Below are positions 35,395 to 47,737 of a stretch of DNA of 64,000 bases, in pieces; the stretch's first letter is position 1, and every line of letters begins with the position of its first letter. Position numbers and translations under genes: made by a program. The stretch is taken from contig CM055607.1 of assembly GCA_029379385.1 (NCBI GenBank), positions 15,314,001-15,378,000 on the forward strand, in the 5' to 3' direction. The notes below the pieces were generated by a model. That model saw nothing but the letters and a program-made list of their open reading frames with translations. It was not told the DNA's origin and searched no databases. Origin of the DNA: Quillaja saponaria (Eukaryota; Streptophyta; Magnoliopsida; Fabales; Quillajaceae).

Positions 35395-37140
35395 GTGTTG
35401 AACAATGCTCTAACATCTGAATTCATAGATGGTTTTGAAGTATTCCTTGATTTTTCATTTACTCATATGAGATACATTTATTCAGGATCCATTTGGTGTC
35501 CTTGCAAAGTTTGTGACAACAATAAATTTCCAAAAAGAGACAAAATGACAGTATATTTGTATAAGAAGAGTTTTATAAGAGCCTACAACATGTGGACTCA
35601 TCATGGAGAGGTTTGTATTGAAGCTGATATTCTAGGTTCAAATATTATTAAGGAATTTGGTTTAGAAGATACTAATCGAACATGGAGATGATAATGGATG
35701 CTACCAGCTCCAATTTCAATTAAGAGCTCGACAATCAGAATCTCGAGGCTCCAAAATTCTAGGAATTGTTGACATCAGCTGATGGAACCAGTTTAGGAAT
35801 AGTGAAAGGACTAAACAATTTTGTTGATTGTGACACAACTATTGAATTCTAAATCAAAGAATAATATGTATAAGTATTATTTTAATCAGTTGATGTCAAT
35901 TATCAAGGGTTTGTTTCCTGATACCAAGAAGTTCCCATCTAAATTTTACTTTCAAAAAAGATGGTGAAAGAGTTAAGACGCAAATATGACAGGATTGATG
36001 TTTGCCCGAATCAATGACAATTGTATTATGAATAAATGAAGGACAAGACATAGTGTAAATATTGTGGAGGTTCTTGTTTCAAATCTAGGACTAAAATACC
36101 ACACAAGATGTGTCAACTTCCAATCACTAAAAGGCTTCAAAGAGGTCATATGTTTTATGCCACTGGATGTAACATGAGATGACTTAAAGATGGTAAACGA
36201 GAAAAACTATAAGTGATGATACAACCTTCAAATGGTAAGGCGTGAAAACACTTTCATGATATTTATCCCAAATGGAAAAATGAAGCTTGAAATGTCAGAC
36301 TTGGTTTATCAACATATAAGTTCACTTCTTTTAGTAATTCTGAATCTCATTATGCTTGTTGGTCGGTGTCTTTCAATCTTTATAATCTACCACTAGACAT
36401 GTGCAAAAAAGCATAATTTGTTCTTGACATTACTTATTCCTATTTCGTAACACCTAGGAAAGAATTTGGATATGTATTTGCGGTCGTTAATAAACGAGTT
36501 GAAGAAGTTATGGAATAAAAATGAGTTAACTTATGATAAATCACTAAGAACGATCTTTACCATGAGAACTGCTATAATATGGACTATTAGTGACATCTCA
36601 ACATATGACATGGTTTCTAGCTAGAGTACTCATGACAGGATGACATGCCCTATTAGTATGGAAATAAAATCTTTTAGACTCTAGAATGATGGAAAACATA
36701 GTCGATTTGTTTGTAATTGTCAATTCTTGGCTAATAAACATCCGTTCCGAAGATAACATAATGTTTTCAAAAGAAGCACTATTGAAAGAGACCTACCTTC
36801 ACCTAGGTTGTCCGGTGAATAAATTTTTAGTCAAGCTATGTCTTTCGATTAAAAACAATGGGTACTAATCATAAATAGACAAAAAAGAGTATATTCTGTG
36901 AATTTTCGTATTGGTCTACAAACCTTATTCAGTAGAACTTGGAAGTCATACACATTGAAAAGATAAAAAGAATGTGCTTGATGCAATATTCAATACAATT
37001 ATGGTTTTCAAAGTACAATCCAAAAGCACAGGTAAATATGATGTCGCTATGTAATAGTTTGAAGTTGGAATTGATTGAGCATATTGGAAAAAAAATTCAA
37101 ACCAAAAGCAACTTAATCTTTGGATAAAGGACATAATAAA
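35395..37140 (+). pseudogene. CACTA transposase (TNP2 type) remnant
   Basis: The first open part (35395-35691) is the transposase-associated domain: SGSIWCPCKVCDNNKFPKRD, VYLYKKSFIRAYNMWTHHGE. After stops and frame changes come recognisable TNP2 pieces: a CPNQ.QLYYE and CKYCGGSCFKS zinc-ribbon-like segment, LQRGHMF, KHFHDIYPKW, NVRLGLST, YNLPLDMC and FTMRTAIIWTISDISTY. A HSWFDCHRQFLANKHPFR segment (near 36690-36750) follows. The order agrees with intact plant CACTA transposases. At least ten stops or shifts are present, and the C-terminal part is lost at the gypsy junction. Confidence 0.82.
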
Positions 37141-37869
37141 TTTGTATGCGAATAGATAAAAAATGATATGAATTTCCTAGATGGATATTCCTATAGTTAT
37201 CAAAATCGTACGATACGTGTCGTGGCACCCCTCTGTTTGGTGATCACAGGCAGGCGCAGTGGCACCAACCTCTTTGCCTGGTTTTAATTTTAGCATTGTG
37301 GCTCTATTTTCTTGGTGTTGCGGCACCAAACATACTATATTTTGCCCTTTTTAGCCCTGTTGATTGTATTTAATGCTTGACTGTTGTACCTACAAGAAAA
37401 ATATGAAAACTAAATTAAAAATACTCTAATTAAATTAAAAACTAAAGGTGCAAAGTTAAAGAACTTGGGTTGCTTCCTAAGTAGCGCTTGACTTATAGTC
37501 ATCGGCTTGACTCTGGCATGCTTAACCCTTTTTGGTCTTAGAAATGAAGGTCTTAGGAAAATGGCTTTCCCGAGATTTCATAAACCTCTTCCTATTCTTC
37601 TTGTACTTTTGCCTTGAGCTTTCATTATCCAAGGCATGATCTCCATTAGGATTTCTCTTTAAGAGCTTTAGCCTCCCCGGTATTGATCCCACCTATGGAT
37701 AACCTCTTTCTTGATTCAACTTTTAGTCTTCGAGGGTGGTGATCTAGCAGTTGAAGCGTGCTTCAAAGATAATAATGAATAAAGAGGACTACTCAACTCT
37801 TGAGCTCCTTTATTGGTTACTCCATTTACCACCTCAATTGCATAGCACTTATTAGATTCGAAAGAAAAC

Positions 37870-39749
37870 TTAGTGGCCTTGAAGGCATTGAACTTCGCTT
37901 CTTAGTCTTGAACTCTCATAGTAAGCTCTTTTTTTTGCACATGTATAAGAGTTCCACGAATATCTAGGAATTGTCTTCCAAAATAATGGGGATTTTCTGT
38001 CTTCCTCCATGTCAAAGATGAGAAAGTCAGTCGGGAATATTAACTTATCCACTTTAACTTGGACATCTTTGATGATTCTCCTTGGATAAGTGTATGACCG
38101 GTCTGCAAGTTGCAATGTCACATTGGTTGGCTTGATCTTACCCTTTTTTAGGCCAAGCTTTTAAAATATGAAAAAAGGCATCAAGTTGATACTTGCTCCT
38201 AAATCACATAAAGCTCTACCACTTAATGTAGTGTAGATAGAAATTAGGATGTTGAAACTACCCAGATCTTTGAGTTTAGTAGTTGTTTATTTTGGAGGAC
38301 GGAACTACACTTTTTAGTCAAGGCAACCATTTTGTAATCCTCTATCTTCCGCTTCTTGGACAAGATGTCCTTCACAAACTTGACATATGTAGGCATTTGT
38401 TCAAGGAGCTTTAGTAAAAGGAATATTACTGTGAAGTTTCTAGAATACCTCCATAAATTTCTTAAATTGTTCATCAAGTTTTGGTTTTTGAAAGCGTTGA
38501 GGAAAAGGTACAAGTGGATGTGTTTGTTGTGAGCTCTGTCCTCTTTCTTTTCATTCATAATTTCCTCCTCAACTTGCTTGCTAGGACTTTCAGCTTGCTT
38601 ATGAGGTTTTTTCATTTTTTTTACCATTCTGTAGAGTGATAGCTTTGCAGTGCTCCATGTTTGGATCCCATTTCTTGGATTAGGCTCAATATCATTAGGT
38701 AGAGCACATTGAAGATGACTTGTAAGAGCATTGACTAGCTGGCCTAATTTAGTTTCAAGGGTCCTAGGTGATGCAACTTGACTTTGGATGATGAAATTCA
38801 TCTTGGACAAGTATTGCACAAACAAATCTTCAATAGATGGCTTCTTATCAAGTGCAAGAATTTGTACTTATGACTGAAATCCAAGCGGATAAAAAGGCTT
38901 TGCTTCATTAGATTGCCCTTGATTGCTAAAAAAAAATTGGGTGGTTTCTCCACCCCGGATTATAGTTGTTGGAGTAAGGGTTACCTTATTGCCTATTGTA
39001 GTTGCCCACAAAGTAAGCTCTTCAATTTTATTTGGGAAAAGGCTACTAGCATATCCAGCTCATGAGCTTTAGTTACTCTTCGAGTTGGCAACCTTTTGGA
39101 AGGTCATTGATAAATGTTAGAAGCCATTTCTTCTAATAATTTGAACGCTTTGTCAATGGACTTCCTATTAAAGCTGCATCGGCTATCGCATAAATTGTTG
39201 TCCTTATTGGCTCACCAAATCATTGTAGAAGGTTTGGACTTGCAGCCACTTTGGTATAGCATGGTGAGGGCATTTTCTAAGCAGCTCCTTGAATCTTTCT
39301 CACGCTTCATAAAAAGACTCCGACTTAAGTTGCATGAATAAAGTGATTGCATTCTGCAACTTGACTTTCTTTGTCGGTGGAAAGAACTTGGCTAAGAATT
39401 TTTGGGCCAAGCCTTCCCGCGTTGTAATGATATTATGTGGGAGTGATAGCAGCAAGCTTTGTGCCTTATCTCGGAGTGAGAAAGAAAAGAGACGTAACTT
39501 TATTACATCATCCAAAATCTCGTTGAGTTTGAAGGTATCACAAAACTCCAAAAAGCTTACAATGTGGGAATTTGGATTGTAATTTGGAAATCTAGTAGAT
39601 TGCGCCATTTGATGAATCATTTGGATTTGGCAGGGCTTTATTTCAAAATCATTGGTTTGGATCATTGTCCTTTGTATTCTTGAAGGAGTCCTTACATAAG
39701 AGGGACTGCATAGTCTTGCAAGGACTGTTGGATCTTGATCATCGTCCAT
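37870..39749 (-). pseudogene. Gypsy gag and protease, broken
   Basis: Gag starts at 39749 (MDDDQDPTVLARLCSPSYVR) and includes the capsid core FCDTFKLNEILDDVIKLRLF, FSLRDKAQSLLLSLP, LAQKFLAKFFPPTKK. A frame change follows, then the NPYSNNYNPGWRNHPNF-type segment (near 38990-38920) and the linker (38825-38244, with EALEQMPTYVKFVKDILSKK). Protease (38121-37870) reads TLQLADRSYTYPRRIIKDV, VDKLIFPTDFLIFDMEED. The pattern is that of plant Ty3/gypsy elements. Several stops and shifts disrupt it. Confidence 0.85.
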
Positions 39750-39950
39750 TTTGGAATTTGGTTTGTTGCTTGTTGATTCTCCTTTCGATGTCTCTGATAT
39801 GTCCTATCAATCTCAAGATCGAAAGGAACAATCTCTAAGCTACGAGTTCTTCTCATGCACGATCAATAGTACTTGAAAGAAATAAACAAAAAGAAAGTTT
39901 AAACTAAAACTAGAACTTATTGGTAATATATGAACAAATATAAGAATAAA

Positions 39951-39971
39951 TCCCCAGCAACAGTGCCAAAA
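39951..39971 (-). other. Primer-binding region of the gypsy element
   Basis: The minus strand reads TTTTGGCACTGTTGCTGGGG, close to the TTTTGGCGCCGTTGCCGGGG sequence found after the 5' LTR in many plant gypsy elements. Confidence 0.7.
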
Positions 39972-39974
39972 ACT

Positions 39975-41441
39975 TGACATAGATTTTATAAGACAAGCGC
40001 ACGTATCTTCCTCAAGTAATAAAGTAATAAAGTAATAAAGTAATAAGTAATAAGTAGAAATCGTTCCTACAAAAAGTTAATACAAATATTGTGTGAAGTA
40101 CTAAAATTAAAAATTATACTTTTATTCAAATGGTTGAGTTTTGGGTAAATTGTAAACTAATTATAAACTAAAAGTAAATTAACTTAGATTTTACTAGAGA
40201 TAAATCTAGAATTACAACTTTCTTCAACATTTCACTTAAGTTATTATTATCTTGTCTTGCCTAGTTATGACAATGAATTATTAATCTATGGTTTTTAAAT
40301 CAATTATAAGCGTATTCCAATCCCTTATAATAATACATCACTTAACCAATTCTCTATATTCCTATGTGAATTGAGTTAAGCAAAACTCATTAAGATTAGA
40401 TATAAATTGGCTACACAAAACATATAGGTATATTTCTATCCTATATACAAATCAAACTCAACAACATGTGTATGAATTCAATCTTGTGCTAATTCATTCA
40501 AGGCTAAACCTAAATTACTTTTCCAAGCTCCTCTAGGTTTCCTAAGTCAATCTAAAAGATGGGTAGTCAATTAGAAGCATTAAGCATAGAAAGAACTAAA
40601 TAAATCATATATCATAACCTAAGCAATCCAAATAAAATAATAACAAGCTACGTCTTGAGCTTTAGTTGTAATTCTAGAAAGGAAACTATTTCATGCGACT
40701 TAGTATAAACCTGGTTTCAACAAAGTTAACATCAAAGAATACAATAAAAGTAAATAATGAGTAGAAATAGAGAAAGTTAACAAAGTCATCGGAGCTTCAA
40801 AGATTCTTTCTCCTCTTGCTTCCTTGCACCCTTGACAAGCTATAAAACTTTAGAAAAACTTGGCTAATATGTGTATTTTGAGTCTCTAAGCTAATCCTTC
40901 TTTTATAGGCCTTAAAACCATTAATTTGAGCCTAATATGGGCTGTTTATCAGGCTAACACTGTGGCCATAAAGCCCTGACATTTTGGTCCTTAAGTCAAT
41001 GTGAAAACTCAACAAAATAGGAGTCTAGCAATGGAACTTGCATCACAACGCCCAGGATGCCGCGTCCTGGGTGCCTCAGCACTCACCCTTTGGGCACCTT
41101 AGCGCTAAGGCTTCTAGTAGCAACATGTTTTTTTACGATTTTGAGCCTGAATTCACCTCTAATTTGACTTCCTAACTGGACTTCTTTAAGCATTAAACCT
41201 TTAAAACACATAAACTAAGTTAAAATAGATTAGAACTCTTATAATACAGCTAAATCCTAGCCAAAATGAACTAGGATTCTACATCCTAATACAATAAGTA
41301 CTCAAATAGAAATTAAACTAAAAACCATGCAAAATCCAACTAAAACTCAAGAATACAGCTAAAATAATTAGTCAGAATGATGTAAAATAAGTATATTTCC
41401 AAGTATTAAGACAAATGATAGTGACTGTCTTCACCTTATCA
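39975..41441 (-). repeat. 5' LTR of the gypsy element
   Basis: About 1.47 kb between the primer site and a possible LTR start TGATAAGGTGAAGACAGTCA at 41441 on the minus strand. It contains a small GC-rich island with CCCAGGATGC/GCGTCCTGGG inverted repeats (41050-41075). A short 9-bp direct repeat (TAATAAAGT, four copies) sits at 40018-40055 near its end. The outer boundary is inferred. Confidence 0.55.
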
Positions 41442-41445
41442 TCTT

Positions 41446-42900
41446 TGAGATTGTTGAGCGAGCCAATACCGGTGTAAGTATCACATTAAGTTATTTTGTT
41501 TCATAATTAGTTTTTTATTTTATATTATATGAGTAATAAAATCATTACTTATCGTATTATAGTAGAAAAATCCCCCCGAACGTGTCAAGAGGTTCGTTTC
41601 TGATGAGGTGATGAACCATTTTCCCTGGCCCATTATTCAATTTCATGACTATCCACGAGATGTCAGAGACTCGTAATTTGATGTCTTCATGTTATGGTTT
41701 CATAATTGTTCTTTCATTTATTAAATTTATATTATATAATCATATTAGTAATTGCTCATAACAATATTTTAGTTTTAATTTTATTTTATTTTATAAAGAA
41801 AATATAGGCTTGCTGATGGTAATTCTGATGGCGTAATCTGAGATGTATGAGAGATTACAAGCAGAGTTATTCTCGAATGGATTATACCAAATGCGAGACA
41901 AAGTTGAGAAGTCAACCAACTCTATTGAGCCATTAACTTGGAAGGGTAAGGGTCCTAGAAATATACACGAGAGTATTTAGGACAACATGTGTGACGCGTG
42001 GCAGAATGACAATGGCATGCCCATTTTGTAGCTAATAGAGCGAATCTTACAGCAATGCCTAAGGTGAGCGTGCACACGCTGGTGGATCCCAATTTTTATT
42101 TGGTCACATGAGGTAAGTGATTGATATTTACTTAATATTTACTACTTATTGATTTTAATCACTTCGAATACTTAACTTTTATATATATTGCAGGGAAAAG
42201 AAAATGGGCACATAATCTTATACAGGGAGGTGTTCTAACACACCCACAAGAGAAAGATTGGGAAGTTTTTTACTCCTCATACTAGGAATACACTCTTAAG
42301 TTTTTAAAATAACTGATTAATTATTATTGAAGTTCTTCATTGCATTATCTAATTCATAGGGAACTTTATGTTTTGGGAGACCAATAAGGAAAGGGTGTCG
42401 ATAAACTACGGAGATGATCCCTCAACCGAACCACCTATCCACCTAGAAAAGTGATTGAAGAGTTCAAGCAGCCATATAAGAAGGGGTGTACACTTGGGTT
42501 TAGTCCAACCCTCGACCCTTGCATGTCCCAGTTATCCTTGTCGGCTAGTTGCGCAGCTAGCACTTCCATTTCCACCCCGTCAGTGCCTTCAAGTTTTAGA
42601 TATAACATCCGACATGTTGTCCAATATTTATTATTGATGGGAAAGCGAATATTGCGCTTGCTAAAGGCATTGTGTCGACTCATGGCAACCAGATACTATC
42701 CTCTGTTGATGACGCATTTCGAGGAGTGTTGCAAGTCCTACAGATTTCTAGCATTTCTCCTTCTACCGGTCTAGCTAGACAATCTGGCATAAATGTAAGT
42801 TTATTTTGAAATATATTTTTATTTTTGGACGGTCGCCGTGGTGGAGTAGATGATGCTGCAGAAGAGAAAGAAGAGGACTTAGGTCATGATTAGTGAGGAT
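41446..42900 (+). pseudogene. Second degenerate ORF region of the CACTA element
   Basis: Exon-like coding pieces alternate with AT-rich introns having GT/AG-like edges. They include a segment near 41585-41700 (KRFVSDEVMNHFPWPIIQFHD), one near 41810-41910 (ADGNSDG...MYERLQAELFSNGL), one near 42030-42110, and an open frame at 42451-42774. The layout (second spliced ORF after TNP2) and the PRDVRDS-like segment suggest a CACTA accessory/plant transposase protein. I cannot confirm the family by eye. Stops are present. Confidence 0.3.
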
Positions 42901-43189
42901 TTACTTTTAAGCACTTTTAGAAAAACAATTTGTTTTAAATTATTAGTTAATAATTTATATCTTTTCAATTTAAGTTAATAAGTTACATTCGTTGCAATTA
43001 AGTATGATTATATATATAATTTTTGTTTCCAATTGCTATCAAAATTGAGTAATTTGTGTTGTTGACTATTTTGATTGTTCAATTGTTGTCAAACTTGATT
43101 AATTGATTTTTGGTGCTTTAGTGATGTACTAAAGCATGTTTTATTGTATAATGCGAGAAAATTAAAAAACAGTAAAGGTATGCCCAGAA

Positions 43190-43664
43190 CTTTTCAGAAT
43201 GGCAAGGGAAACACGAGGAAATGATAAGAGAATTGCGAGAGAGGATGATGAAGATTTAAAAGTAGAAACCCATAATGGTGGGGCAAAGGCAATGGAATGC
43301 AAAGCAATATGAATTTCACCTTGGTGAGGGAATTGAGAATATTTGAAGTGGATTTGGTGAGAAAAAAAAATGAGGGATTGGCATTGAAAGTTGTCATCGC
43401 CACTTGGCTAGGGGGAATGGAAAAACAATAAACCCTCCTAGTGGCAAGGGTTCCCTTGCCTAAGTTTGGCAAGGATTCCCTCGTTTACGTTTGATGTGGA
43501 TTCCCTTGCCTACCTTTGGCGAGGGAATTAATGGCAAAATATCTCTCTCCCTCTCATGATTTAGCGAACAATATTTAACGAGGCTATCAGTTCCTCACCA
43601 TCTTCTCGCCAATACTATTTATGAGTGAATGACAAGTGAAATGTGAGGGATGAGTACCTGAAAC
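43190..43664. repeat. Subterminal repeats of the CACTA right end
   Basis: Short motifs in both orientations are scattered here: GGCAAGGG, CCCTTGCC, GGCAAGGATTCCCTCG and GGCGAGGGAA. Clustered subterminal repeats are where CACTA transposition proteins bind. They stop just before the terminus at 43682. Confidence 0.5.
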
Positions 43665-43914
43665 TGTGTGATTCTTGCAGTGATAAAGATTTGGGATACT
43701 GAAATTATGAAGTTAAAGTATTCTAAAATCTATGCACATAAAAAGAGGAAGATATTAGTTTATGCTATTAAACTCGAGGTCGAGATTTCTCCTAGTGAAG
43801 AGATATGATGATATTGAACAAGAATCTGGGGTTAAGTATTTTAATTTTTTGAATTTTTACAATTTTGAGGTAATTCTTAGTTAGTAGTTTATAATTATTT
43901 AATATTATTTTATA

Positions 43915-43995
43915 GTCTCACATGGGAACTAGAACTAATAGTTAGCTAATTGTAGTAATACATATAGTATTTTGTTTAAAGTTCCACATCGCGAA
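43915..43995. repeat. Repeat shared with the DNA just left of the CACTA terminus
   Basis: AGAACTAATAGTTAGCTAATTGTAG..., then GTTCCACATCGC, is homologous to 32040-32110 (AAAACTAATAGTAGTAATAC..., then GTTCCACATTGC) in the same orientation. The left copy stops exactly at the CACTA terminus. Confidence 0.5.
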
Positions 43996-46900
43996 GATGT
44001 AAATTGTGAGTGTATTGGAACTTATATAAATGTAGGCTTTGTAAAATAATTCAATTAATTATCTTATAAATTAAAAATTCTATATCTTTTTCTTTTATGC
44101 TATTGCATTAGAATAATTATTTTTCTCACTCACTCCTCCCTGTCCCCGCAATCTCTAAAAAAAAATTGAAAATATTATCAATTTGCATAATTTCATAATT
44201 TTAGTTAAAAAGTGAACAAGAAAAATGTGTTTGAGAACCTAGATACAAGAGAAGATTGAGAAAGAGAATTTATTTATTTTTATTTTTTTGCAACGCAGCA
44301 TAAATTTAACATTTTAATTCACATCAATAATTTTTATCTAAAATGTTAATGATGTTTGATTGATGGAAGAGATTACAATGAAACAAAATTAATTTACAAA
44401 ATATATTTTGACAATAAAAATAATAAAATAATGATACTTTTAAAATAATATATGTTATTTTGTCAATATTTTATAGAAAGATAAACACATCCTATGTAGA
44501 AAGACCATTCTCCCTCACCACATGACAGAAGATCAAATAATTAGATAGCGATGTAGCGCCCACCCTCCAATATTCCACAGCTAATCAAGTACTGTAGCTG
44601 AGATACCCTCCACGTATGAAAGACATGAGTCAATACATGTCCTTTAATTTGCAGTAATGCAAAGCAAGAATGTGAATCTACAGTCTTATCAATTAGCAAG
44701 CAAAACTTATTTGTTTCTTCGTTAAATTCATTGAGGCATCAAAATTATTCAACAACTAAATCATGAAGCTTCAATGGATGTTGGCTTATCTAAAATGTGT
44801 GGTGCAGGCACTTCAAGAATTATGGCCATTAATAAAGAAAAAAAAAATCAATTGGGTGGATTTCACAATTCTGCACTTTGATTATTAGATAATTAAACTA
44901 CATAAACTATCAAGAAGTAGCATTTATTAATTGATTTGTATGAGTTTGAATCTATTCTGAGTGATTATATAGAGTAAAATCCTTACAAATTTTTTAATTT
45001 TAGTATTGATATCTGTTTTTGACCGAATCAAAAAAATAAATTACTTAATGCCGCTAAAATATTATAAAATAAAATAAAATAAAAAATAAAATAAAAACCA
45101 AAACCAGAATGACTTAAATAATTACTTCTTTTTTGGTTTATTTCTTCCAAATTCCAAATATACCATTCATGATTAAGGAAATTGTAGATATACCACTTAT
45201 TATCTTTTATGAATTGAAGAATAACTCTACAAATCAATTTGTTAAAATAAACTTACATTTTACAATACTATTTATATTTTTTACATTCCTTTTTCTCTAT
45301 GAAACCCACCTATTAATCTGGCGACCAGATTAAAAAATTTATCAACAAAAAAAGAAGAAAAAGATAGAAGGTAGATCCCATATGAAACCCACCTATTACT
45401 AAGAACTTGTCGATCTATACATGTAGATCGATCCATTATCTTTCTATAATATTACATCTTAGATTTAGTTTTGATTTGAACAGTCTTTTTCTAATTAATT
45501 ATTTCAACTAAGATCAAGATTCCTCATTATTGATCCAATTACGATTCCATTCTACTCACACATCTTGTATTTTAAATACTAATAGAGTTAATTAGAGGTA
45601 CAAACTTTTCATAAAACTCGTTTATTTTTTTGCTAATAATTATTTCGGAGACATTGTTAAATTGTGCCAAATTATTGTCACCAGCAACTTATATACTAAT
45701 AATTATTTTGAACAGAGGAATAAATGGATTTATTAATTACCAGAAGAAATGTGGAGCCTAATGGAGGAGACACAAACAAATTAACAACCCAAACCAAAAA
45801 GTTGGGGTTGTTTCTTTTGTCGGATATATATATATATATATTTAAGCACCAATATACAAGTCATATAATCTGCCCATGAGTTTCTAAGGTTCGTACAAGG
45901 TTGTATTATTGATCATCCAAATATTGTTTCTTTTAGATGAAATAATATTTTAATGGTGTTCGAACGATGAAGAACATAATCCTTCATATTGTACCGTTTT
46001 CATAATAAAACTCGAGCACATATATAACATCATATCATGCAAATGAATCTATGTTCTATTTTGGGCTTGTACATGATCAGAGTGTGTTCAAGAAATCAAA
46101 ATTTATTTTTCCAATCATACCTATCAATATAAGTTATTAAATAGAGTAGTACTTTAAAAGTTAATATATACCACATGTGATAAAAAGAAAATTTTAATAT
46201 CTTCTAAAACTGAATCATATGAAATGTCTGTAGTTTATGAATTCAACTATTAAGACCTGATTAGGTTGGGTGGAAGATGCTGATTCTAATGCTTATTCCT
46301 GCAAGAAAGAAGAGGAGGCAGTTGAGGTATTGACCCATTCTAATACTATACTTTTAGTCCAAGCTTACAAATTCACCTAATTGATGAGCTTTGAAAGACA
46401 ACTTTTGTACATTAAAATGACATGTCCGAAAGATACTTATAAATCAGCAAGAGATTACAGTTGGAAACTAATTAACTAAGAATCTTGAAATTAAATTTTG
46501 TACTTTTCTGATTACAACAACTGGTATGACATAAATAATACTTGTTTAGAAATGTAATCCTAAACTAGGTGTGCTAGCTGTCCATTAAATAATTCATATA
46601 TAAAATCTTAAACAAAAAGACAAGAATTACTGGCCAACTAGATCTTCATTTTTCTTCTTTGCCACAAGCCACTACATGTCAGTGCTGACAAACATGGAAC
46701 TAGCAACCAAAACAAGCCTTAAAGAGGGTTGATAATATGTTGCTATCTTCTAAATCTGATTGGAAGAAGGAACTCGTATGAGTACAAAAAGATAGGGATA
46801 TATATCTGAAAATGAAATTTTTTATTTTTTTTTGTGGTATAAAAGAGATAATATATGAAAATGGCTTTGAATGTAAAGACTGTGTGGTAGTACAGGGACA

Positions 46901-47737
46901 GCCAAACAAGGAACTAGATAATCCACAAATTAAATTAGAGGACAAAATGGACTACCGGGGAAGCAGGTAAACATTAATTGACGTGACTATATATTGACGA
47001 AATTATCTAATGAATAAAAAAAATTACAATACGGAAAAACAGGAAACATAAAAAAGAGGTAATACAAATCAACTGTCAATAATCATACAATAATAAAATA
47101 TATTAAAATAAGATATTGTATTGTATTGCCAAATATATATAAATATTTACTATTTTATATAAGACTCGGGCTCTTCATGAGTTTAATCTTATGAGGAAAT
47201 TAGAATTATATGAACTACATAGTTTTGTAGAAACTTCAATTTATTCCACAATTTAGCTTAGATACATAGTTGGTAGCTAGCACACACTATTCATTTATAT
47301 ATAAAGCTTTATTTTATATACAATGACATGGTAAGTAGATCACGTTGTTTTTGTACAAAGAGAATCTTATCTTTGAGAGAGAGAGAAATAGAATCAAAGA
47401 GTTTTAAAGGCACAATCCCATTAAAAAACCTTGCAAAGTTGCAACCACCACGAACCATTTTAACATAAGAATTGCACAAATCCCCAGCTCTCATCACCAT
47501 CATGTACAATTCTGGTCCAAACTTCCAAATTTCCAAATCCCATTATGTTTTCCAAAAAAAAAAAAAAAAGATCCCAATAGAGAGGAAATTAAATTTTAAA
47601 AAAACCCAAAAACATAACCATAACAAGCCCCTAAATACACCAAATGAACAAAGCTAACAACTTCACATTGAAAAATGGGAAAGCCATGTTTGCAAAGGAG
47701 AAACCATCAAACACATCAGCTAATTGATTAGCTTAAT
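43996..47737. other. Intergenic region downstream of the DUF761 gene
   Basis: This is AT-rich with no recognised gene. It has an AAAAT-type pentanucleotide run near 45060-45100 and a (TA)n run near 45827-45842. The patch at 44490-44690 is less AT-rich but shows no coding pattern. Open frames at 45028-45333 and 46700-46945 have no motifs. Confidence 0.45.

Larger units (their letters stand above)
37450..41441 (-). mobile_element. Ty3/gypsy retrotransposon, 5' half only
   Basis: In minus-strand order it has an LTR-like region (about 41441-39975), a primer-site region, gag and protease. It stops before reverse transcriptase. The 37450-37700 part matches a motif often seen in plant gypsy elements (TTGGGTTGCTTCCTAAGTAG near 37467). 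No 3' LTR is present, so the element was cut or recombined after landing in the CACTA transposon. Confidence 0.75.
32112..43682 (+). mobile_element. CACTA (En/Spm) transposon, ~11.6 kb, with nested insertions
   Basis: The left terminus is CACTACAATAAAAAACA at 32112. The right terminus, read inward on the minus strand from 43682, is CACTGCAAGAATCACACA. Between them in plus orientation lie a ruined TNP2-type transposase (35395-37140) and a second degenerate ORF region (41446-42900). The left subterminal zone repeats GTCGCT/AGCGACA motifs and the right repeats CCTTGCC/GGCGAGGG motifs. An hAT MITE (33227-33924) and a gypsy 5' half (37450-41441) inserted later. The 3-bp flanks (TAA and ATA) do not match, so the two termini could come from different elements. 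Confidence 0.6.

Noticed and set aside
42435..42683. Minus-strand open frame overlapping the plus-strand one at 42451-42774
   Set aside because: The surrounding element is plus-strand and the minus frame has no recognisable motif.
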